DNA of 7,634 nucleotides, taken from NCBI GenBank assembly GCA_030042755.1, contig JASHZC010000057.1:1-7634 (forward strand), given 5' to 3'. Positions within the stretch are counted from its first letter, which is position 1. Every line of letters starts with the position of its first letter. The notes below the pieces were generated by a model that had not been told where the DNA came from, did not search any database, and saw only the letters and a program-made list of their open reading frames with translations. Shown here piece after piece: positions 1 through 7,634 of this stretch. The translations under genes were made by a program, and so were the position numbers. The stretch comes from Vulcanimicrobiota bacterium. GTDB taxonomy: Bacteria > Eremiobacterota > Eremiobacteria > Baltobacterales > Baltobacteraceae.

Positions 1-1308
1 GCGCGGTACAAGCTGCGTGCGTTCGAGCAAATCTTTGCGGCGTTACGCGAACGCAAGCCCTGGGATTCATTCGTGCGCGAGGATCCAAGCGTGCGCGCGG
101 GTGCGATCTACGAGGCCATTATGGAATCGCAGCGGGCGCGCGATCGAAACGTTTACGGATGGCTGCAGTGGCCGAGCGAACTCCAGGATTGCACGAGCCG
201 CGAGGTGCGACGCTTCGCCGATACCCACGCACATCGGGTCGAGTTTTACGGCTTCTTACAATGGCTGGCCGACCGGCAACTCGCGCGCGCGTCACGTTCG
301 GCGTCGTCGATGAGCGTCGGCCTCTATCGCGATCTCGCCGTCGGTGTCGATCTCTCGAGCGCCGACGTATGGATGGATCCGGCGGCGTTCGCGCTTGGCC
401 TTTCGGTCGGCGCGCCGCCCGACCCGCTCAATACGTCCGGCCAGAATTGGGGATTGCCGCCATTGCATCCGCGCGCGCTGATCGATCGCGGATACGAGCC
501 GTTCATCGCATTGCTTCGCGCAAACATGCGCCATGCGGGAGCGCTGCGCATCGATCATGTCATGGGCCTGCGCCGGTTGTTCTGCATTCCGCGAAGCACG
601 CCGACCGGCGGGGCCTACGTGAATTACGACTTCGAGGCCATGCTCGGAATCGTGTGTCTGGAAAGCGTCCGGCAGCGCTGCATGATCGTCGGCGAAGATC
701 TCGGCACCGTGCCCGAGGGATTCCGCGAACGGACCGGGGCGGCGCGCATCTTCTCATGCCGCGTCCTGCTCTTCGAGCGTGAATGGGACGGCCGCTTTCG
801 CGCGCCGCAAACGTACGCGCGCGATGCGGTGGCGAGCACGGGAACGCACGATCTTCCGACGCTGCCCGGATATTGGTCCGCGGCCGACGTTCGTACGCGC
901 GAACGGTTGGGCTGGGAAAGCGAGGAGGCGGGAAACTACGATCGCGCCGAGCGGGGAGCTGCACGCGATCGATTGTTCGATGCGTTGGTAGAGCAGGGGT
1001 GTTTGGAACCGCATCGTGCCGACGAACTCCGCGCGAGCGGCGAGAACATTAACGGCGACCAATTGACGGAGCTCCTGGTCGCGGCCTATCGTTTTCTTGC
1101 ACGCGCGCAGTCGCGCTTGGTGCTGCTTCAACTCGAGGACGGAATCGGATCGTTCGATCAGGTGAACGTTCCCGGAACCGTCGACGAGGAGCCGAATTGG
1201 CGGCGAAAAATGGACGTGTCTGTAGAGGATCTCAAGCGGAACCCGGTTTTTGCTGCGATCGTCCGCGCGCTCGCGCAAGAGCGCCCGGCAGAGGGAAGAG
1301 GGGAATGA
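1..1308 (+). CDS. malQ: 4-alpha-glucanotransferase (GH77, E. coli MalQ type), 5'-truncated by window edge
   Basis: This enzyme (amylomaltase) transfers 1,4-alpha-glucan segments between maltodextrins in the cytoplasm, releasing glucose. The frame is open from base 1, so the start lies outside; 435 residues are visible, ending in TGA at 1306-1308. Numbering from the window edge, the GH77 signatures come in order. A substrate-loop motif [15 protein letters not shown] lies near residues 136-150. RIDHVMG carries the predicted nucleophile D185, GEDLGTVP carries the acid/base E232, and [13 protein letters not shown] carries the transition-state stabiliser D284. The C-terminus ends in the usual [15 protein letters not shown] motif near residues 388-402. 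Motif wording and spacing match E. coli MalQ (D448, E496, D548 from memory) rather than the short Thermus/plant type; if collinear, about 260 N-terminal residues are missing. The next gene starts one base after its stop, suggesting co-transcription. Family assignment is very secure; the physiological donor is not visible. Confidence 0.95.
   Translation, partial: ARYKLRAFEQIFAALRERKPWDSFVREDPSVRAGAIYEAIMESQRARDRNVYGWLQWPSELQDCTSREVRRFADTHAHRVEFYGFLQWLADRQLARASRSASSMSVGLYRDLAVGVDLSSADVWMDPAAFALGLSVGAPPDPLNTSGQNWGLPPLHPRALIDRGYEPFIALLRANMRHAGALRIDHVMGLRRLFCIPRSTPTGGAYVNYDFEAMLGIVCLESVRQRCMIVGEDLGTVPEGFRERTGAARIFSCRVLLFEREWDGRFRAPQTYARDAVASTGTHDLPTLPGYWSAADVRTRERLGWESEEAGNYDRAERGAARDRLFDALVEQGCLEPHRADELRASGENINGDQLTELLVAAYRFLARAQSRLVLLQLEDGIGSFDQVNVPGTVDEEPNWRRKMDVSVEDLKRNPVFAAIVRALAQERPAEGRGE
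1291..1303 (+). promoter_or_regulatory. Purine-rich Shine-Dalgarno deciding the fusion-gene start
   Basis: A purine run ending in GAGGGG (1298-1303) sits 6 bases upstream of the ATG at 1310, inside the last codons of malQ. It supports ATG 1310 over any upstream in-frame codon (the frame is open back to about 1250). The protein beginning at 1310 starts directly with the conserved nucleotidyltransferase strand [17 protein letters not shown], as family members do. Confidence 0.7.
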
Positions 1309-1309
1309 A

Positions 1310-3808
1310 ATGAGAGCGGTGGTGATGGCCGGCGGCGAGGGTTCACGATTGCGCCCGCTAACGTCGCGGAGGCCCAAACCGCTCGCTCCGATTGCGAACA
1401 AACCGGTGATGCACCACATCGTCGATTTGCTCGTGCGTCACGGTATCACCGAAATCGTTTCGACGTTGCACTATCTGGCGGACGAAATCGAGTCGTATTT
1501 CGGCGACGGCTCACATCTCGGCGTTACGATGCACTACGTCGTAGAAGACACGCCGCTCGGAACGGCCGGCGCCGTAAAAATGGCCGAGGCCCGTCTCGCC
1601 GGCGATACGTTCGTCATCATCTCGGGCGATGCCATGACCGACGCGAACCTCACCGAGTTGATCGAGGCGCACCGCAAAGCGGGAAACGTTGCGACGATCG
1701 CGCTGTGGCGCGTGCCCAATCCTCTCGAATTCGGCGTCGTCATCACCGACGATGAGGGGCGCATCACGCGCTTTCTCGAGAAGCCGTCGTGGGGTGAAGT
1801 CTTCTCAGACACGATCAACACCGGCATCTACGTGCTCGAGCCCGAGGTGTTGAACTACATGGAGCCGGGCCGGAACTACGATTTCTCGAAAGATATTTTT
1901 CCATTGCTGCTTCGCGACGGCAAACGGCTCGGAGGTCACGTCATCTCCGATTACTGGGCCGACGTCGGCAATTTGCAGCAGTATCAACAGGCGAATTACG
2001 ATGCGCTCGAGGGTGGAGTGCGCACCCAGCGGCCACCGAACCACGTTGCCGAGACCGTATGGTCGGGTTCGGATTGCGAGATCGATCCCAGCGCATCGAT
2101 TACGGGCTACGTTCAATTTGGCAACGGCGTCACCGTCGGTCCGGGCGCGGTCATCGAAGGTCCGGCGTGTATCGGAAGCGGGTCGATCGTCGAGGCAGGC
2201 GCGCGAGTCCAACGCTCGGTGCTCTGGGAGAACGTCTATGTCGGCGAGGACGCGGCGCTGACGGATTGTACGATCGCCAACCGTACGATCGTCAAGGCGC
2301 ACGCATCGGTCGGAGAGGGAACCGTGATCGGCGAGCGCTGCATCATCGGCGAATCTGCCGACGTGCGTCCGCACCTTCGGCTCTGGCCGGAAAAGAACGT
2401 CAGCTCCGGCGCGATCGTGTCGATGTCACTCATCTACGGTATCAAGTGGCCGGGATCGCTGTTTGGAGGCGTTGGCGTCAGCGGATTGGCCAATCTCGAG
2501 ATCACGCCGGAGTTCGCGCTCAAGCTCGGACAGGCGTTCGGATCGTTTTTGCGTCCGGGTGATTCGGCCATGACCAGTCGCGATACGCATCCGTCGAGCC
2601 GCATCATGAACCGCTGCATCATCTCGGGCTTGCTCAGCGTCGGCGTCAACGTCGAAGATCTGCGATCGTATCCGCTCCCGCTCTCGCGCTTTGCTACGCG
2701 CACCGGAGGAAACGGGGGCGTGCACGTGCGCGTCGATCCAAGCGATCCGCACTCGCTCCTGTTCGAATTCCTCGATCACAGCGGCATCAACGTCGACAAA
2801 GCCACCGAGCGCAAAATCGAAAATCTGTTTTTCCGAGAAGACTTCCGGGGGGTGGCGATGGACGATGTCGGCCTCCTGAATTTTCCCGCGCGTGCGCTCG
2901 AGAACTACACCGCCGCGTTCTTGGCGGCGCTAGCACCGCAAGGAATGCCGGAGCGGCGCTTTCGCGTCGTCGTCGACTACGCATACGGCAACGCTGCGCT
3001 CGTGCTTCCGCGCATTCTAAGTAATCTCGACATCGAAACGATTTCGTTGAACGCCTACTTCGACGACAACCGCGTGCATCACGCGAGCGTCGAGCGCCCG
3101 CGCTCGCTAGAACAGCTCAGCGACATCGTCGGAACACTGAAGGCCGACATGGGAATCTTGGTCGATCACGGCGGCGAAACGTTCGCGGTGGTCGACGACT
3201 CCGGACGCGTCGTCGACGGAAACGAATTGATCGCGCTCTTGACGCTGATGGTCGTGCGCGCGGGAGCAAAGACGATCGCCGTACCGGTGATGGCGCCCGA
3301 AGCGATCGAGACGATCGCGCACGAGTACGGAGCGACCGTTCTTCGGGCTCGCAGCGACCGGCGCGCGTTGATGGCGTTGGCCGAAACGCGGGGCAAGGAG
3401 CTTGCCTTTGCCGGCGGCGCGAATTATGAAGTAATCTTCCCCGAGATGCACCCTGCGTTCGACGCACTGTATGCATCGGCAAAGCTCATCGAGCTTCTCG
3501 CGCGCGAAGGACGGCGTTTGAGCGAGCTGGTCGACATGCTGCCGCCGTGGCACCTCGCGACCGTTCGCGTGCCGTGTCCCTGGGAGCACAAGGGCCGCGT
3601 GATGCGTTCGCTGATTGCCGAGCAGCCGCGCAACGAGGTCGAATTGTTCGAGGGACTTCGCGTGCGTCACGACGACGGCTGGGTGCTGGTTCTGCCGGAT
3701 GCATCCGATCCGACGTTCAGCGTTTATGCGGAGGCCGGCAGTGACGGCGAAGCGCGCGAATACGCCGCGCGCATGAGTAGCCGCATCGAACAGCTGGCGA
3801 GCCGATGA
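1310..3808 (+). CDS. Sugar-1-phosphate nucleotidyltransferase / hexapeptide / degenerate phosphomannomutase fusion
   Basis: This 832-residue cytoplasmic protein has three domains. Residues 1-235 are a PF00483-type nucleotidyltransferase that would make an NDP-sugar from a sugar-1-phosphate and NTP. It has the signature [11 protein letters not shown]...PKP (8-24), metal-binding D107 in SGDAMTD, FLEKP (155-159), NTGIYV (170-175) and YWADVG (215-220). Residues about 255-375 are hexapeptide repeats of a left-handed beta helix. Residues about 383-832 align with alpha-D-phosphohexomutases, but every active-site motif is altered: FGTxGIRG is FGGVGVSG, the phosphoserine TASHNP is VDPSDP, the metal loop DGDxDR is DHGGET, the sugar loop GExSGH is GGANYEV, and the phosphate loop RxSGTEP is LPDASDP. 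The same layout, often named mannose-1-phosphate guanylyltransferase, occurs in actinobacteria and cyanobacteria; as I recall, their mutase domain is also degenerate. GDP-mannose synthesis is the usual label, but UDP- or ADP-glucose is possible beside malQ. It starts one base after malQ and overlaps the next gene by ATGA. Confidence 0.9.
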   Translation: MRAVVMAGGEGSRLRPLTSRRPKPLAPIANKPVMHHIVDLLVRHGITEIVSTLHYLADEIESYFGDGSHLGVTMHYVVEDTPLGTAGAVKMAEARLAGDTFVIISGDAMTDANLTELIEAHRKAGNVATIALWRVPNPLEFGVVITDDEGRITRFLEKPSWGEVFSDTINTGIYVLEPEVLNYMEPGRNYDFSKDIFPLLLRDGKRLGGHVISDYWADVGNLQQYQQANYDALEGGVRTQRPPNHVAETVWSGSDCEIDPSASITGYVQFGNGVTVGPGAVIEGPACIGSGSIVEAGARVQRSVLWENVYVGEDAALTDCTIANRTIVKAHASVGEGTVIGERCIIGESADVRPHLRLWPEKNVSSGAIVSMSLIYGIKWPGSLFGGVGVSGLANLEITPEFALKLGQAFGSFLRPGDSAMTSRDTHPSSRIMNRCIISGLLSVGVNVEDLRSYPLPLSRFATRTGGNGGVHVRVDPSDPHSLLFEFLDHSGINVDKATERKIENLFFREDFRGVAMDDVGLLNFPARALENYTAAFLAALAPQGMPERRFRVVVDYAYGNAALVLPRILSNLDIETISLNAYFDDNRVHHASVERPRSLEQLSDIVGTLKADMGILVDHGGETFAVVDDSGRVVDGNELIALLTLMVVRAGAKTIAVPVMAPEAIETIAHEYGATVLRARSDRRALMALAETRGKELAFAGGANYEVIFPEMHPAFDALYASAKLIELLAREGRRLSELVDMLPPWHLATVRVPCPWEHKGRVMRSLIAEQPRNEVELFEGLRVRHDDGWVLVLPDASDPTFSVYAEAGSDGEAREYAARMSSRIEQLASR

Positions 3809-4335
3809 CGCCCCACTCTCTGTTTAGCGCCTGGGCCAGTTTCTACGCGATGATCGGGTCATCGGCGGCGGCACTGACCGGGTTGGTCTTCGTCGCTTCG
3901 ACACTCGTTGCGGCCCGGCGCGAGACGCGGCCGGAAGGCGTGGCGGTGACCGCGGGAACCTCGGTTTTTACCTCACCGGTCGTCGTAATCTTTTGCAGCG
4001 TATTTCTGATTGCGTGTATTTTCGCCGCTCCATGGCCATCGCCCGGAATTGCCGGCACGCTCATCGGACTCACCGGTCTCTTCGGCATTCTCTACGTGTC
4101 GCGCGTGATCGTTCGCGCAACGCGACTCGAGGGATACATCGCGGATCTAGAAGACTGGGCGTGGTTCATGTACCTGCCGCTGATGAGCTACATCGTGATC
4201 TGTGCGTCTGGCTTTGCGCTCGTGCATATCCCCGTGCATGCATCCTTCGCACTTGCAGCTGCCACGGTACTGTTGATCTTCATCGGCATTCGCAATGCGT
4301 GGGACGTTATAACGTATCTCGCGCTCAATTGGTGA
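3805..4335 (+). CDS. Multi-pass membrane protein of unknown function (about 5 TM helices)
   Basis: I cannot assign a function to this 176-residue protein. Its ATG overlaps the TGA of the fusion gene (ATGA at 3805-3808), which implies translational coupling; only a weak GGCGAG (3796-3801) precedes it. Hydrophobic segments lie near residues 12-36, 54-76, 82-104, 119-141 and 144-164. The positive-inside rule puts the Arg-rich loops (38-42 and 100-107) and the C-terminus in the cytoplasm and the N-terminus outside. The opening, with [21 protein letters not shown] in two stretches, resembles small uncharacterised membrane proteins common in soil bacteria. No catalytic motif, Cys pair or signal peptidase site is evident. 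Coupling to a sugar-nucleotide enzyme hints at a role in surface glycan or osmolyte handling, but this is only guilt by association. Its last 11 bases overlap the convergent glycosyltransferase gene. That it is a real gene is well supported by hydropathy and coupling. Confidence 0.8.
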   Translation: MTPHSLFSAWASFYAMIGSSAAALTGLVFVASTLVAARRETRPEGVAVTAGTSVFTSPVVVIFCSVFLIACIFAAPWPSPGIAGTLIGLTGLFGILYVSRVIVRATRLEGYIADLEDWAWFMYLPLMSYIVICASGFALVHIPVHASFALAAATVLLIFIGIRNAWDVITYLALNW

Positions 4336-5584
4336 ACGCGAGTTTGGCGTCGAGGATGTCGAGAACCGCCGGCCAGGTGAACTGACGCGCGGTTGCAAGA
4401 GCGCTCTCGCTCATACGCTTGTGTAAACCGGGATCGCTCCAGAGTCGTTCGAGGTAGCTGGCGAGCTCTTCCGGATCGGACGTGTCGCAGACGATGGCAT
4501 TTTCAAATGGTCTCGCGTAATCCTCACCGGTCGAACCGCATACGGCGATGCCCCCGGCGGCCATCACTTCTAATCCGACGAGCCCAAAAGGCTCTTTGCC
4601 GCTGTTTGCGAGCACGGCGTCGACTGCAGCGTACAGGGTGTAGAGCAGTTCGTCAGGTAGAAAACTGCGAACGTTAATGATGTCGGCGTGCGTATTCGCA
4701 ATGCTGCCCGCAAGCGATTCGGCGCTCGGAGCGTCGAGCTTCACGTCCTCGACGGTGAGCCCGCGCTCGCGCGCTCGGCCAAAGACGATATCGGCGTAGG
4801 CTTCTTTCCCGCCGCGGACGATCAGCTGCACGGGAACCGATTGGTCGCGCAAGTCGGCGAGCGCGTCGATCGCTTGAAGCCATCGTTTATCGGGATCGAA
4901 TCGTCCTACTTTGAGCAGCATGTGTCGATTCCCGAACGTTCGGCGCAGGTAGGCGGCGCCGGCGGCGCTTGCCTCGGTAAAGATCCGTTCCGGTATCCCG
5001 TTGGGAATGACCAGCGCTTGCGCCCCATGCAGCGCCAGCTCGAACTTCATATACCGGCTCACGCACGTGATGCGAGCGGCTCGCGCGAGTGCGGGGAAGT
5101 CGATCGTCTCGAATCCGTAGGTGTTATTGGCGTTCCAGGCTATCGTGAGCGCGTCGCGCAGACCCTCTTCTCGCGCACGGCGATCGAGGTGTCGTACGGC
5201 TGGGACGACCTGCCAATCCTCAGCCAGGACGAGCACGCGTTCGCCGCGCTGCGCGACCGGACGCAGTATCTCGTCGATCACGAACGGCGGTACGCTTCGC
5301 CCGTAGTCTTCGATCTTGCCCCATTCACCGTCGTAAACGCCGCCGGGATGGTAGAGCGAAATCCATTGACACCAGCGTCGCAGGGTGAGCGCGTCTCCTC
5401 GAGCCTCAACCGGTTCTTTGTGTGGATCGCCGACGAAGATGAGGTCGGTGCGTATGCCCTGCTCGTCGAGCGCGTTCGAGAGCTCGGTGGCGCGCACCCC
5501 GAGGCCTCCGACCAACGAGTATGGATCCGGTCCTTCGAAGGACAGAACGACGGCGCGCGCAGGCAAATGCGGGTAGTTGCTCAT
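4325..5584 (-). CDS. Retaining GT-B glycosyltransferase (GT4/GT5-like, glycogen-synthase-like)
   Basis: This 419-residue cytoplasmic protein would transfer a sugar, probably glucose, from a nucleotide sugar with retention of configuration. The N-terminal Rossmann domain begins VVLSFEGPD (12-20) followed by GGLG (26-29), the acceptor/donor loop of starch/glycogen synthases and related GT4 enzymes, then LVLAEDWQ (118-125). The C-terminal domain has KVGRFDPDKRW (225-235), which includes the phosphate-binding Arg/Lys pair, and the E-x7-E motif EPFGLVGLE (E331 and E339). The frame stays open upstream to about 5719, but that extension lies inside the preceding gene and is not family-like, so ATG 5582-5584 is chosen. 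It lies 5 bases after the stop of the GH63 gene, so the two are very likely co-transcribed. Acceptor and donor are unknown: a glucan, glucosylglycerate-like solute or other alpha-glucoside are all possible. The fold and mechanism class are secure; a glgA label is not justified. Confidence 0.9.
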   Translation of the reverse strand: MSNYPHLPARAVVLSFEGPDPYSLVGGLGVRATELSNALDEQGIRTDLIFVGDPHKEPVEARGDALTLRRWCQWISLYHPGGVYDGEWGKIEDYGRSVPPFVIDEILRPVAQRGERVLVLAEDWQVVPAVRHLDRRAREEGLRDALTIAWNANNTYGFETIDFPALARAARITCVSRYMKFELALHGAQALVIPNGIPERIFTEASAAGAAYLRRTFGNRHMLLKVGRFDPDKRWLQAIDALADLRDQSVPVQLIVRGGKEAYADIVFGRARERGLTVEDVKLDAPSAESLAGSIANTHADIINVRSFLPDELLYTLYAAVDAVLANSGKEPFGLVGLEVMAAGGIAVCGSTGEDYARPFENAIVCDTSDPEELASYLERLWSDPGLHKRMSESALATARQFTWPAVLDILDAKLAFTN

Positions 5585-5586
5585 GA

Positions 5587-5589
5587 CCC

Positions 5590-5591
<2 letters not shown>
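5587..5591 (-). promoter_or_regulatory. Possible Shine-Dalgarno AGGGG overlapping upstream stop codon
   Basis: On the minus strand, AGGGG overlaps the TAG stop of the GH63 gene and lies only 2 bases before the ATG at 5584-5582. This is closer than an ideal spacing, so initiation may depend on coupling to termination of the upstream gene. It is the only SD-like run near the chosen start. Confidence 0.4.

Positions 5592-7634
<2,043 letters not shown>

Noticed and set aside
754..1419. 221-codon minus-strand open frame across the malQ/fusion junction
   Set aside because: It spans two confirmed plus-strand genes and their junction, with no motif; a shadow of GC-biased codons.
1805..2374. 189-codon minus-strand frame opposite the hexapeptide-repeat region
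   Set aside because: Its Asp/Arg-rich repetitive look mirrors the repeated hexapeptide codons on the plus strand; no independent support.
2072..2434. Loosely repetitive DNA (recurring GATCG, GTCGG and GGCG words) that could suggest a tandem repeat
   Set aside because: The periodicity is explained by the left-handed beta-helix hexapeptide repeats encoded there; it is not a DNA-level repeat array.
3190..3222. Close GTCGTCGAC direct repeats that could look like an operator
   Set aside because: They encode VVDD and VVDG in the fusion protein, deep within a coding region with no promoter nearby.

Overview
This is a fully coding, high-GC (roughly 60% by eye) bacterial chromosomal window with five protein genes. 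All appear intact or are cut only by the window edges. There are no RNA genes, mobile elements, CRISPR arrays or long intergenic spaces. The dense packing (gaps of 1 and 5 bases, overlaps of 4 and 11 bases), the GC-rich codon use and the sugar-metabolism content suggest a free-living environmental bacterium. The protein style reminded me of uncultured high-GC lineages such as Eremiobacterota/Vulcanimicrobiota, but that is an impression and not a demonstrated assignment. Actinobacteria or another high-GC phylum cannot be excluded.

Plus strand, left half: the C-terminal part of an E. coli-type 4-alpha-glucanotransferase (MalQ, GH77) runs in from the left edge. One base later follows an 832-residue fusion protein. 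It has an N-terminal sugar-1-phosphate nucleotidyltransferase, a left-handed beta-helix hexapeptide domain, and a C-terminal phosphomannomutase-like domain whose active-site loops are all degenerate. A 176-residue multi-pass membrane protein of unknown function overlaps the end of the fusion gene by ATGA. These three genes look like one transcription unit.

Minus strand, right half: the C-terminal 680 residues of a GH63/MGH1-like glucosidase enter from the right edge. Five bases after its stop comes a retaining GT-B glycosyltransferase (GT4/GT5-like) of 419 residues. These two look like a second transcription unit. The units converge, and the membrane-protein and glycosyltransferase genes overlap tail to tail by 11 bases.

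Together the genes describe alpha-glucoside or glucan handling: MalQ remodels maltodextrins, the fusion protein probably makes a nucleotide sugar, the glycosyltransferase probably uses one, and the GH63 enzyme probably releases glucose from a small alpha-glucoside or oligosaccharide. A storage-glycan or compatible-solute role is an inference. I do not see a clearly novel system. The most notable features are the apparently dead mutase domain and the unassigned membrane protein translated behind it.
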